Assembly: GCF_007097145.1 (NCBI RefSeq)
Contig: NZ_VJVZ01000007.1
Span: 1-64,000, forward strand
Source of the DNA: Flavobacterium zepuense
GTDB lineage: Bacteria; Bacteroidota; Bacteroidia; Flavobacteriales; Flavobacteriaceae
DNA: 64,000 nucleotides
Direction: 5' to 3'
Shown: positions 43,351 through 52,146 of the stretch, in pieces
Position numbering within the stretch: the first letter of the stretch is position 1
How the letters are laid out: each line of letters begins with the position of its first letter
Notes under the pieces: generated by a model
What the model was told of the DNA's origin: nothing
Databases searched by the model: none
The model's input: the letters and a program-made list of their open reading frames with translations, nothing else
Program-made: the position numbers and the translations under genes

Positions 43351-44343
43351 ATGAAATCGTATTCAGCATCCGAAATCAGTACCCTGCTTAAAGGCAATAT
43401 GGTGGGCGATACCTCGCATACTGTTTCTTCTCCGGAACAAATAGAACTTGCAGGCAACGACCAGATTACCTTTATTGGTAACAAAAAATACGAAAAGCTT
43501 TGGGCTGGCTCTAAGGCCTCTGTAGCTGTTGTTAACCACGATATTTCTATTGAACCCGGACTAAACAGGGCGTTTATAAAGGTTAATAATGCCGACCTTG
43601 CCATGTCTCAGATATTGGAATTGTTTGCGCCATTGCACCCACAGTTTGATACTGATATTCACCCTAATGCATCGGTTCACCCTACTGCAATTATTGGCGC
43701 AGGAGCCCGTATAGGAGCCGGTTGCTACATAGGCCCTAATGTAGAGTTAGGCGAAAATGTAACCATATACCCTAACGTTACTATATTAGATAACAGTACC
43801 GTGGGTAAAAATAGCACCGTTTGGAGCGGCGCCGTAATACGCGAAAATTGCCACATTGGTAACCACTGCATACTGCACCCTAATGCCACTATTGGCGCCG
43901 ATGGTTTTGGCTTTAGGCCATGCCCTGAGCGCGGACTGGCTAAAATTCCGCAAATTGGCAATGTAATTATTGGCAACTGGGTAGAGATCGGGGCTAACTC
44001 GTGTGTAGACCGTGGTAAATTTAGCTCTACCATTATTGGTGATGGCTGTAAGATAGATAACCTTGTACAGATAGGCCACAATAGCGTAATGGGCAAGTTT
44101 TGCATTATGGCCGGCAACAGCGGCCTTGCAGGATCTGTTACGTTAGGAAATGGCGTTATCATTGGCGGAAGTGCCTCTATTAAAGATCATGCCACCCTGG
44201 GCGACGGTGTTACCGTAGGTGCAGGAAGCGGCGTTGTGGGCGATATTCCGGCGGGTAAAACCTATCTGGGCTACCCTGCTGCCGAAGCGCGTACTACCCT
44301 TAAACAGTGGGCCACTTTAAAAAGGCTTGCTGCTAACAGTTAA
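43351..44343 (+). CDS. lpxD: UDP-3-O-acylglucosamine N-acyltransferase LpxD
   Basis: 330 residues. An N-terminal domain (residues 1-95) recognises the acyl carrier and UDP sugar. A left-handed beta-helix of hexapeptide repeats then spans about 100-320 (AIIGAGARIGAGCYIGPNVE, LGENVTIYPNVTILDNSTVG), with NLVQIGHNSVMGKFCIMAG holding the catalytic His. It adds the second acyl chain in lipid A synthesis. It stands apart from other lpx genes, so it may be a second lpxD copy, as many Bacteroidota have. The product call is firm. Confidence 0.93.
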   Translation: MKSYSASEISTLLKGNMVGDTSHTVSSPEQIELAGNDQITFIGNKKYEKLWAGSKASVAVVNHDISIEPGLNRAFIKVNNADLAMSQILELFAPLHPQFDTDIHPNASVHPTAIIGAGARIGAGCYIGPNVELGENVTIYPNVTILDNSTVGKNSTVWSGAVIRENCHIGNHCILHPNATIGADGFGFRPCPERGLAKIPQIGNVIIGNWVEIGANSCVDRGKFSSTIIGDGCKIDNLVQIGHNSVMGKFCIMAGNSGLAGSVTLGNGVIIGGSASIKDHATLGDGVTVGAGSGVVGDIPAGKTYLGYPAAEARTTLKQWATLKRLAANS

Positions 44344-44367
44344 TACTTTTTGTTTTATATACTTCTT

Positions 44368-44393
44368 AACCCTGCCCTTTGGTGGGGTTTGTT
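44368..44393 (+). terminator. terminator of lpxD
   Basis: AACCCTGCC-CTTT-GGTGGGGTT (with two wobbles), followed by T-rich DNA. Confidence 0.65.
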
Positions 44394-44404
44394 GTTTTTG
44401 GGCA

Positions 44405-44434
44405 TTGCCAATACCTTCAATCTTGCTATATTCG
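44405..44434 (+). promoter_or_regulatory. promoter of the alpha/beta-hydrolase gene
   Basis: TTG (44405-44407), 19 nt, then TATATTCG (44427-44434), 7 of 8 consensus positions. The predicted start of transcription falls almost on the ATG at 44439, which implies a leaderless message or use of the later ATG at 44490. Confidence 0.5.
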
Positions 44435-44438
44435 TGGC

Positions 44439-45395
44439 ATGCGTAAAAAATTACCATCAACAAGGAAAATACTAAGGCGTTTTATAAAAATGCTTGCCGT
44501 TATTTTTTTACTGATGAATGTAATAGCCCTATTCCACGCCTATAAATTCACGCATTTTAGCAGCGAGACCAGTACGCAAATTCGCAAACCGGTTGATCTA
44601 ACCACTGCCCAAAAACTTAAAATGCTGTTGTTCGGTATTAATAATCCGCAGCCGGTAAATAAAGAAAAGCCCACACAGCCCTACCAGACCCTTATTCTGC
44701 AAAGCAATAAAAAAATAGAATGCTGGAGCATTAAATCGCCCAATGCAAAAGGTACCGTTGTTATTTTTCATGGGTATGGCGGCAACAAAAGCGGCATGAT
44801 AGATAGATCGGACGAATTTATTAAAATGGGCTACAACACGCTTTTGGTTGATTTTATGGGCTCCGGCAACTCTGAAGGTAACCAGACTACAATAGGCTTT
44901 TATGAAGCGGAGCAGGTTAAAACCTGTTTTGAATACCTGCAACAGCAGGGCGAAAAGAATATTGTTCTTTTTGGCACTTCTATGGGGGCAGTGGCAGTAC
45001 TCAAAGCTATAGATGATTATGGTATTAAACCAAACAGTATCATTTTAGAATGTCCTTTTGGCACCATGTACCAAACGGTTTGCGCACGTTTTAATGCCGT
45101 GGGCGCACCGGCTTTCCCTATGGCGGGGCTGCTGATGTTTTGGGGCGGAACAGAGAACGGTTTCTGGGCATTTAGCCATAATCCTGTCGACTATGCTAAA
45201 ACCGTGCACTGCCCTGCCCTGTTGCTTTATGGCGAAAAAGACGGCAGGGTAAGCCGTAGCGAAATCGATGCTATCTTCACTAATTTTCAAGGGCCTAAAC
45301 AGCTTACAACCTACCCACTGGCAGGGCATGAAAATTACCTGATTAAATACCATGACGCCTGGGTTAACGATGTTTCAGGATTTCTATCCAAATAA
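44439..45395 (+). CDS. membrane-anchored alpha/beta hydrolase
   Basis: 318 residues from the ATG at 44439 (MRKKLPSTRK); the 20 residues before it read from TTG and are rejected. One anchor helix follows (MLAVIFLLMNVIALF). The hydrolase core has VVIFHGYGGNKSGM (oxyanion), the nucleophile in VLFGTSMGAVAVL, and a terminal His in YPLAGHENYL. It is probably a serine esterase, thioesterase or peptidase on the cell envelope. The substrate is unknown. Confidence 0.87.
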   Translation: MRKKLPSTRKILRRFIKMLAVIFLLMNVIALFHAYKFTHFSSETSTQIRKPVDLTTAQKLKMLLFGINNPQPVNKEKPTQPYQTLILQSNKKIECWSIKSPNAKGTVVIFHGYGGNKSGMIDRSDEFIKMGYNTLLVDFMGSGNSEGNQTTIGFYEAEQVKTCFEYLQQQGEKNIVLFGTSMGAVAVLKAIDDYGIKPNSIILECPFGTMYQTVCARFNAVGAPAFPMAGLLMFWGGTENGFWAFSHNPVDYAKTVHCPALLLYGEKDGRVSRSEIDAIFTNFQGPKQLTTYPLAGHENYLIKYHDAWVNDVSGFLSK

Positions 45396-45397
45396 AC

Positions 45398-46372
45398 TCA
45401 GCCTTTCAAAGCACTTACCGACTTGATAAAATACGGAGAATCGTTCCATCGTATCTTTTTGTAGCCTTTGTTTTGTTTAATGGCATCGGGCAGGCAGTTC
45501 CATATTGCTTCGTTCATTTTTTCGAGCAGCAGCTTACGCGAAAAATGGTCGGATACCACAAGGCTAATTTCCCTTACCGGCTTAGGCTCCTTAAATTGCT
45601 TGTACAGGCTTCCAGAGTTTTCGTTAAGCACCGATAGCTGCGGCACAATGGCAAACCCCAGCCCCGCCCTTACCAGGTTTTTAAGCGTTTCTATAGAGCT
45701 TATGTCATAACTAAACTGTTCCCACCGGGTGCCGGGTTCCTGTATGCTGCAAATATCCAACAACTGGGCATTGTAGCAGTATTCGTGTTGCAGGAGCAGC
45801 AGTTCCGGCCTGTCGTGCGGGTTCATTTCATACAGCTCCATGCCTGCCATAGGGTGCGATTCATGCAAATAAGCCACAAACGGCTCCTGAAAAACCACGT
45901 GCTCTTTAAGGTTAGCGTTGCCTGTTGGGGTAGCCATCAGGGCAATATCTATAGCGCCGGTTTCTACATCATTCATCAGCTGGCCGGTATTCATTTCTTT
46001 TATGGTAAAATGCATTTTGGGCGCAGCATCCTTCATAGCTTTAATAAACAGCGGCATAAGGTAAGGCGACAATGTAGAGATAACCCCAAGCGTTACCTCG
46101 CCCTCCAGGTCGTTTTTTTTATCAACCACAAAATCACGTATGGCGTCGGCTTCCCTCAGCACCTTTTTGGCGCGCTCTATAATCTCCTCCCCGGCGGCAG
46201 TAGGCTTAAGGGGAACTTTGGTGCGGTCGAATATTTTAATGCCTATCTCTTCCTCTAAATTTTTTAGCTGTATGGTAAGCCCCGGCTGGGTTACCACACA
46301 TTCCTCGGCGGCGCGGGCAAAATGGCGGTGATGGTCTAAGGCTACTATATATCGTAATTGCTGTATGGTCAT
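45398..46372 (-). CDS. oxyR: OxyR, LysR-family peroxide-sensing regulator
   Basis: A 324-residue protein. The LysR helix-turn-helix is MTIQQLRYIVALDHHRHFAR, with AAEECVVTQPGLTIQLKNLE. In the effector domain, EYCYNAQLLDIC holds two cysteines at positions 199 and 208, the same numbers and spacing as in E. coli OxyR. That is strong support for peroxide sensing by a disulfide switch. It is divergent from the esterase gene at 46517, and an OsmC peroxidase gene follows that one, fitting its regulon. A general LysR is less likely given the cysteine pair. Confidence 0.93.
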   Translation of the reverse strand: MTIQQLRYIVALDHHRHFARAAEECVVTQPGLTIQLKNLEEEIGIKIFDRTKVPLKPTAAGEEIIERAKKVLREADAIRDFVVDKKNDLEGEVTLGVISTLSPYLMPLFIKAMKDAAPKMHFTIKEMNTGQLMNDVETGAIDIALMATPTGNANLKEHVVFQEPFVAYLHESHPMAGMELYEMNPHDRPELLLLQHEYCYNAQLLDICSIQEPGTRWEQFSYDISSIETLKNLVRAGLGFAIVPQLSVLNENSGSLYKQFKEPKPVREISLVVSDHFSRKLLLEKMNEAIWNCLPDAIKQNKGYKKIRWNDSPYFIKSVSALKG

Positions 46373-46410
46373 GGTTATAAAATTATTTTATAAAGGTAAA
46401 AAATTATTAA

Positions 46411-46442
46411 TTTGATTGACACGAATACCTGCCATAAATTTG
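46411..46442 (+). promoter_or_regulatory. Bacteroidota-type promoter of the esterase gene
   Basis: TTTG (46411-46414), 20 nt, TAAATTTG (46435-46442): both boxes match the consensus. It lies between the divergent oxyR and esterase genes, where OxyR could act on both directions. Confidence 0.65.
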
Positions 46443-46516
46443 TCTTATCAAAATCAGCATAACAACACTGATCCAAAATAAGAAAAACAAATCAACAACA
46501 TTTAAAATTATTTATC

Positions 46517-47545
46517 ATGAAAAATTTAATCCTATCAGCAGCAGCCTTACTAAGTGTAGGCTTTGCATCAGCCCAGATAGATCCTGCCCTTTCAGGAAAC
46601 TACAGCGTAGAAAAAGATACCCGCGAATTTTTAAAAGCAGTACATGGCGACGGTTCCGGCAAACAACTTTACGAACTTTCTATAGATGATGCCCGTAAGG
46701 TTTTAGTCAACGCCCAAACCGGCGATTATAAACTACTACCGGTAGATATTGATGAGAGGACAATAACACAGGATGGCCGTAAAGTATCCATCCGCATTGT
46801 AAAACCAAAAGGCAGTAAAGAAAAATTACCCGCAGTAGTTTATTTTCACGGCGGCGGATGGATATTAGGCAACGCCTTTACCCACGATAGACTGGTACGC
46901 GAACTGGCAGTGGGCGCTAACGTAGCTGTAGTGTTTGTAAACTACACCCCAACCCCGGAGGCCCGCTACCCACAAGCTAACGAAGAAGCCTATGCCGCTA
47001 CCAAATGGATAAAAGAAAACGGCGCATCTATAGGTCTTAACACTACTAAACTTGCTGTAGGCGGCGATAGTGTAGGCGGTAACATGGCCATTGCTGTAAC
47101 GCTTATGGCAAAAGAGCGCAAGGGTCCGCAGATTGACTTTCAGCTGCTTTTTTACCCTGTAACCGATGCCAGTTTTGATACCGCATCTTACCAGCAATTT
47201 GCCAACGGGCACTTTTTAACCCTTAATGCCATGGTGTGGTTTTGGAACCAGTATGCCCCTAATGTGGCCGACCGCAACCAGATTACCGCCTCACCCCTAC
47301 GAGCCAGTATAGAGCAGTTTAAAGGCCTTCCTGAAGCGCTTGTTATTACAGGAGAGAACGACGTACTACGCGACGAAGGCGAAGCATATGCCAAAAAACT
47401 AAATGCTGCCGGTGTAAAAGTTACTGCCACCCGCTACATAGGCACCATACACGATTTTGTAATGCTAAACCCTATTACAAACACCCCTGCACCCCGCGCC
47501 GCCATTAAACAGGCTACCGCAGCCCTTGCAGAAAAACTAAAATAA
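46517..47545 (+). CDS. exported alpha/beta hydrolase (hormone-sensitive-lipase-like esterase)
   Basis: 342 residues with a signal peptide (to about residue 20, ASAQ). HGGGW at 111-115 is the oxyanion motif. Ser185 lies in GGDSVGGNMA, and Asp and His are in VITGENDVLRDEG and GTIHDFVM. The set defines the HSL/esterase family (acetyl-hydrolases). It is divergent from oxyR and its promoter is plain, so peroxide-linked expression is plausible. The substrate is unknown. Confidence 0.92.
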   Translation: MKNLILSAAALLSVGFASAQIDPALSGNYSVEKDTREFLKAVHGDGSGKQLYELSIDDARKVLVNAQTGDYKLLPVDIDERTITQDGRKVSIRIVKPKGSKEKLPAVVYFHGGGWILGNAFTHDRLVRELAVGANVAVVFVNYTPTPEARYPQANEEAYAATKWIKENGASIGLNTTKLAVGGDSVGGNMAIAVTLMAKERKGPQIDFQLLFYPVTDASFDTASYQQFANGHFLTLNAMVWFWNQYAPNVADRNQITASPLRASIEQFKGLPEALVITGENDVLRDEGEAYAKKLNAAGVKVTATRYIGTIHDFVMLNPITNTPAPRAAIKQATAALAEKLK

Positions 47546-47686
47546 TTATCCTATAGCGGGAAAAAGGCTACACAATATAACTTTTAATTAACTCCCGCAT
47601 TTTAAAAATCAATAACTTTACAGGACAACAGCCGCAAAGGCCCGCATCCAAACAACAATAATTATAAACTTTAAAAACACATTATC

Positions 47687-48106
47687 ATGAAATTTACAAG
47701 AACCGCAAACGCAAACTGGAAAGGTACAGGAATGGAAGGAGCAGGAACTATTTCTACTCAAAGCACCACTCTAAATAAAGCACAATTATCATTTAAAACC
47801 CGTTTTGCCGATGGCGTTGGTACTAACCCGGAAGAGCTTATTGCAGCTGCACACTCAGGATGTTTTACCATGCAGCTAAGCTTTTTACTAAGCGAACTGG
47901 GCTTTACGCCGGAAGACCTTAACACAGAGGCTCAGGTTACGTTTGAAGACGGCACCATTACCAAGATACACCTTAAGTTAGAAGCCAGCGTACCCGGAAT
48001 ATCAGAACAGGATTTTCAGGACACAGCAGCAAAAGCAAAAGAAATCTGCCCGGTATCTAAACTGCTTAAAGCAGCAGAGATTACGCTATCTGCTACTTTA
48101 GTATAA
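47687..48106 (+). CDS. osmC: OsmC-family peroxidase
   Basis: 139 residues. Cys59 ([14 protein letters not shown]) and Cys121 ([12 protein letters not shown]) are the two redox cysteines of OsmC/Ohr proteins; the first shares its E. coli position. The N-terminus [19 protein letters not shown] is typical. It reduces organic hydroperoxides. It lies 142 bp after the esterase and near oxyR, so the three form a plausible peroxide-defence set. OsmC fits better than Ohr, by the sequence around Cys59. Confidence 0.92.
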   Translation: MKFTRTANANWKGTGMEGAGTISTQSTTLNKAQLSFKTRFADGVGTNPEELIAAAHSGCFTMQLSFLLSELGFTPEDLNTEAQVTFEDGTITKIHLKLEASVPGISEQDFQDTAAKAKEICPVSKLLKAAEITLSATLV

Positions 48107-48123
48107 TTACTGAAGTTACTATA

Positions 48124-48160
48124 AATAAGAACCCCGCTCGCAATGAGTGGGGTTCTTATT
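48124..48160. terminator. hairpin terminator after osmC
   Basis: AATAAGAACCCC...GGGGTTCTTATT with inner CTC/GAG pairs, 18 bp after the stop, symmetric on both strands. Confidence 0.8.
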
Positions 48161-48325
48161 TAAATAGCGATAACGATTTGTGTACCGCAACTGGAAAATA
48201 ACTGATTTTTTATCATTTCTCAACAAACAAAGTTTATACCATACTTTTTTTACACATATTATTTTTATCTGTATAAAAAATCATTAAATTCGCAACATAA
48301 ACAATATATAAAGAAATTATTGGCC

Positions 48326-49504
48326 ATGAATAAAAAAGTAGTAATCGTATCGGCGGTACGCACCCCTATTGGCAGTTTTATGGGAGCGCTTTCTACCGTT
48401 ACGGCACCACAGCTTGGAGCAGCCGCTATTAAAGGGGCTTTAGAAAAAATAAACCTTAAGCCGGAACTGGTAAACGAGGTCTTAATGGGCAACGTTATAC
48501 AGGCCGGTGTGGGCCAGGCACCTGCAAGACAGGCTGCCCGACTTGCCGGACTACCCGAAAATGTTATTGCAACTACCGTTAATAAAGTGTGTGCCAGCGG
48601 TATGAAAGCCGTTATGCAGGCTGCACAGGCTATACAGTGCGGCGATGCCGAAATTGTTATAGCAGGTGGGATGGAAAATATGAGCCTTGCACCACACCTT
48701 GTACAAATGAGGGTGGGCACTAAATTTGGCGGTACTAATTTAGCCGACAGCATGCAAAAAGATGGCCTAAGCGATGCTTATGATAACAATGCTATGGGTG
48801 TTTTTGCCGATGCCTGTGCTACCGAATATAATGTGAGCCGCGAAGACCAGGATGCGTTTGCCATACAGTCTTACGAGCGTTCTGCCACTGCGTGGAACGC
48901 CGGTAAGTTTGATAACGAGGTTGTACCTGTTGCGGTACCACAGCGTAAAGGTGACCCAATAATGGTGACCAAAGATGAAGAATACACTAACGTTAAGATA
49001 GACAAGATACCTGCACTTAACCCTGCCTTTACTAAAGACGGTACGGTTACGGCTGCCAATGCATCTACCATTAACGATGGTGCTGCGGCACTTGTATTAA
49101 TGAGCGAGGAAAAAGCGAATGAGCTTGGCCTTAAACCACTTGCCTACATTAAAGGTTATGCAGATGCCGAGCAGGAGCCTAAACGCTTTACCACTACCCC
49201 ATCTATCGCGTTGCCTAAAGCGCTTGATAAGGCAGGGATCAGCAAAGAGGATGTCGACTTTTTTGAGTTTAACGAGGCGTTCTCTGTAGTAGGTATTGCC
49301 AATACCCAAATATTGGGCCTTAACCCGGAAAAAGTTAACGTTAATGGCGGTGCGGTATCGCTTGGCCACCCACTGGGTTGCAGCGGTGCCCGTATTATTG
49401 TTACGCTTATTAACGTGCTTGAGCAAAACAATGCCAAAATTGGTGCAGCGGCTATTTGTAATGGCGGTGGCGGTGCTTCGGCTATTGTTTTAGAGAGGGC
49501 ATAA
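48326..49504 (+). CDS. acetyl-CoA acyltransferase (thiolase)
   Basis: 392 residues from the ATG at 48326; a TTG two codons before is rejected. KVVIVSAVRTPIGSFMGALS opens the thiolase fold. Cys89 (NKVCASGMKAV) is the acylated nucleophile. NGGAVSLGHPLGCSGAR and the C-terminal ICNGGGGASA carry the His and second Cys. It condenses or cleaves acetyl-CoA and acetoacetyl-CoA. A biosynthetic acetyl-CoA C-acetyltransferase is most likely because it stands alone rather than with fatty-acid oxidation genes. Confidence 0.95.
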   Translation: MNKKVVIVSAVRTPIGSFMGALSTVTAPQLGAAAIKGALEKINLKPELVNEVLMGNVIQAGVGQAPARQAARLAGLPENVIATTVNKVCASGMKAVMQAAQAIQCGDAEIVIAGGMENMSLAPHLVQMRVGTKFGGTNLADSMQKDGLSDAYDNNAMGVFADACATEYNVSREDQDAFAIQSYERSATAWNAGKFDNEVVPVAVPQRKGDPIMVTKDEEYTNVKIDKIPALNPAFTKDGTVTAANASTINDGAAALVLMSEEKANELGLKPLAYIKGYADAEQEPKRFTTTPSIALPKALDKAGISKEDVDFFEFNEAFSVVGIANTQILGLNPEKVNVNGGAVSLGHPLGCSGARIIVTLINVLEQNNAKIGAAAICNGGGGASAIVLERA

Positions 49505-49588
49505 ATTTTTTAATTCATATTTTCCTGAGGGTTAATAAACTCCGCGGAAAACACTTTTTACATATAACGCTTCTTCAGAATTAACTGC

Positions 49589-49596
49589 TATATTTG
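49589..49596 (+). promoter_or_regulatory. -7 box ahead of the NlpC/P60 gene
   Basis: An exact TATATTTG 77 bp before the ATG at 49673. No clear TTG at the -33 position, so only a candidate. Confidence 0.35.
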
Positions 49597-49672
49597 TGGT
49601 GTACTGAAGGAGCGTTACTTTTTTACGCATGCCTTAAATAGAAAATAATCAATTAAAATATTCAATTAAAGG

Positions 49673-50434
49673 ATGTTTGGTATTTGTAATCTTGCTATTG
49701 TCCCACTACGTGGCGAAGCCAGCGACCGCAGCGAAATGACATCGCAGGTTTTGTTTGGGGAGCATTTTAAGATTTTAGAAGAAACGCCAAAATGGTCGCG
49801 TATAGAAATGGGGTTTGACGGCTATAACGGCTGGATAGACAATAAACAGTTTCGAACCATAAGCGAAAGCGACTACAACAAACTCCAGGCAGCAGCGCCT
49901 GTGCTTAACGCCGATTTAATTGAATATGTTACAGGTAACGATAACCAGTTGCTGCCCATACCTATCGGGTCGGCCATTACGTTTTTAGGCGACCCTGCCC
50001 TTAATACCGAAAATTTCGCTTTTGAAGGCCTTAAAGCTTCGGGTGTAACAAGTAAGCAACAGCTTATAGATACTGCCTTTATGTACCTTAATTCGCCGTA
50101 TTTATGGGGTGGTAAAACGCCCTTCGGGCTGGATTGCTCCGGTTTTGTACAAATGGTATACAAGCTTAACGGTTACGCCATGCTACGCGATGCATCGCAG
50201 CAGGCTACACAGGGCGAAGCGCTTAGCTTTATTGAAGAGAGCGAACCCGGCGACCTTGCATTTTTTGATAATGAGGAAGGCCGCATCATTCACGTAGGTA
50301 TTATTATGGAGGATAACTACATCATCCATGCACACGGTAAAGTGCGTATAGACCGTTTGGACCACCTTGGTATTTACAATGTAGATACCAAACGCCACAG
50401 CCATAAACTACGGGTAATTAAGAAGATAATATAA
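49673..50434 (+). CDS. NlpC/P60 (C40) peptidase with SH3-like domains
   Basis: 253 residues. An N-terminal SH3b-like segment (residues about 1-65, FKILEETPKWSRIEMGFDGY) precedes the C40 domain. Cys155 (GLDCSGFVQMVYK), His207 (IIHVGIIMED) and the following HAHGK form the catalytic triad area. It cleaves peptidoglycan peptides, probably D-Glu to diamino-acid bonds. No signal peptide is visible at this start, so it may act on recycled muropeptides or use an unusual export route. Confidence 0.9.
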   Translation: MFGICNLAIVPLRGEASDRSEMTSQVLFGEHFKILEETPKWSRIEMGFDGYNGWIDNKQFRTISESDYNKLQAAAPVLNADLIEYVTGNDNQLLPIPIGSAITFLGDPALNTENFAFEGLKASGVTSKQQLIDTAFMYLNSPYLWGGKTPFGLDCSGFVQMVYKLNGYAMLRDASQQATQGEALSFIEESEPGDLAFFDNEEGRIIHVGIIMEDNYIIHAHGKVRIDRLDHLGIYNVDTKRHSHKLRVIKKII

Positions 50435-50462
50435 TAAATGCAGGTTAAAGCCTGCATTTATT
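50433..50462. terminator. hairpin terminator
   Basis: AATAAATGCAGG-TTAAAG-CCTGCATTTATT overlaps the stop codon region of the NlpC/P60 gene. Confidence 0.8.
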
Positions 50463-50520
50463 ATATATAAATTGCCTATTTTGCGTTACAATAAGTCATT
50501 CCTACTACAATTCTACTACT

Positions 50521-51372
50521 ATGAAAAAGCCCCTGATATTTTTATTGTTTTTAAGTTTTTTAGCTTCATGCTCATCCGATGATAGTAACGATACCGTTGA
50601 GCCAAGATACGACAGCAACGTAGCCCTGTCGCTTACTGATGTGAGTTATGGATCTGACCCTGAACAAACGTTAGATATTTACCTTCCCGCAGGCCGTGAT
50701 AACGATACAAAGGTTTTAGTAATGATACACGGCGGCGCGTGGATAGAAGGCGATAAAGACGATTTTACTGATGCCGTTGCTATCGTTAGGGCACAGTTCC
50801 CTGACTTTGGTATTGTCAACATTAACTACAGGCTTGCAACCGAAACAAGCGCTGCTTATCCTAAACAGATTGACGATATAAAACTGGTTTTAGACCATTT
50901 AGAGAATGGCGGCTACGTAATCTCAGATGATTATGCCTTTTTAGGAGCCAGCGCCGGCGCCCATCTGGCCATGCTGTACAGCTATAAATATGATACCGAC
51001 CACGATGTAAAAGCTATTGTAGACATTGTAGGCCCCGCTGATTTTACCGATCCCGAATACCTATCGCACCCATTATACAGCTTTGCTTCGCAGGCACTGG
51101 TGGGTACGCAAACACCTACCATTGCACAAATTGCCGAGGTAAGCCCCGCAGAGTACATTAACAGCAATTCAGCGCCTACACTTTCGTTTTACGGCGGGGT
51201 TGACCCATTAGTCCCGGCATCCCAGGGTCCGCGCTTAAAAGCCAGGCTGGATGCCGCGGGTGTGTATAACGAATTCAACTTTTATGCCGATGGCGGCCAC
51301 GCCGATTGGGATACCGCCACATATGTAGAAGTTTACGCTAAGATTGAGGCATTCCTGCAAAATCACTTCTAA
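50521..51372 (+). CDS. alpha/beta hydrolase lipoprotein
   Basis: 283 residues. The lipobox LSFLASC places Cys17 as the lipidated residue, so the protein sits on a membrane. HGGAWIEGDK is the oxyanion motif, Ser145 is in FLGASAGAHLAML, and the acid and base are in YGGVDPLVPASQG and DGGHADWD. It resembles BD-FAE/carboxylesterase-like enzymes, which often remove acetyl groups from plant glycans. The substrate is not known. The next gene begins 19 bp downstream. Confidence 0.9.
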   Translation: MKKPLIFLLFLSFLASCSSDDSNDTVEPRYDSNVALSLTDVSYGSDPEQTLDIYLPAGRDNDTKVLVMIHGGAWIEGDKDDFTDAVAIVRAQFPDFGIVNINYRLATETSAAYPKQIDDIKLVLDHLENGGYVISDDYAFLGASAGAHLAMLYSYKYDTDHDVKAIVDIVGPADFTDPEYLSHPLYSFASQALVGTQTPTIAQIAEVSPAEYINSNSAPTLSFYGGVDPLVPASQGPRLKARLDAAGVYNEFNFYADGGHADWDTATYVEVYAKIEAFLQNHF

Positions 51373-51391
51373 AATTTATTATATTTGGCTT

Positions 51392-52081
51392 ATGCCCGGC
51401 AAAGTACAATTATCCATTCCCACGCCCTGCCATGAAAACTGGGAGGCCATGTCGCCTACCGATAAGGGTCGGTTTTGTGCATCCTGCCAAAAGAATGTAG
51501 TTGATTTCACTAAGGCATCGGACAGGCAGATAGCAGTAGCAATCCGCGAGAGCGATACCCTATGCGGGCGGTTTAGTCTGTCGCAACTGGAGCGCGACCT
51601 TGTTATCCCAAAAGAGAAAAATAAATTATGGGTCGCGGCAAGCGCTGCTGTAGTCACTTTACTTACGGTAGGTAACCATACTTTATCCGCGCAAACGGTT
51701 GCTGTCACTGAACAAACTGATAACAAAACTGATGACCTAAAACTATCTTTACCCGAATTAAGAAGTATAAAAGGCACCGTTGTAGATGAGTATGAGTTAC
51801 CTGTACCGGGTGTCACGGTTACGGATAAGATTTCTAAAAAGAGTACTCAAACAGATTTTGATGGAGTCTTTAGTTTAGTAGCAAAAACAGGCGATACATT
51901 AGTATTTGAACAATTAATTTTGAAGACACACGAAACTGTTGTAACCGATAGTAATAAATACAAAATAATCATGTATGACAATTCTGGTTATGACTTTTCA
52001 AATTCGTATTTTGGAGGTTTAACAGTAAAACGCACATTCTTCGGGCGTATATTCCATTCCATTGATAATATATTCCGGTAA
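51392..52081 (+). CDS. CarboxypepD-regulatory-domain membrane protein
   Basis: 229 residues from the ATG at 51392; an upstream frame start at 51344 lies inside the preceding gene. The start PTPCHENWEAMSPTDKGRFC, then ASCQKNVVDFTKAS, is a cysteine-bearing cytoplasmic segment seen in many Bacteroidota proteins of this build. One helix follows (WVAASAAVVTLLTVGNHTL). Then comes a carboxypeptidase regulatory-like domain (SIKGTVVDEYELPVPGVTVT, STQTDFDGVFSLVA). Its role is unknown. Confidence 0.8.
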   Translation: MPGKVQLSIPTPCHENWEAMSPTDKGRFCASCQKNVVDFTKASDRQIAVAIRESDTLCGRFSLSQLERDLVIPKEKNKLWVAASAAVVTLLTVGNHTLSAQTVAVTEQTDNKTDDLKLSLPELRSIKGTVVDEYELPVPGVTVTDKISKKSTQTDFDGVFSLVAKTGDTLVFEQLILKTHETVVTDSNKYKIIMYDNSGYDFSNSYFGGLTVKRTFFGRIFHSIDNIFR

Positions 52082-52146
52082 AAGTATCATACATTTCTTA
52101 TCTTTAGCGCAAATTTTCCATAACATCCATAAAATTTGCATTACAA

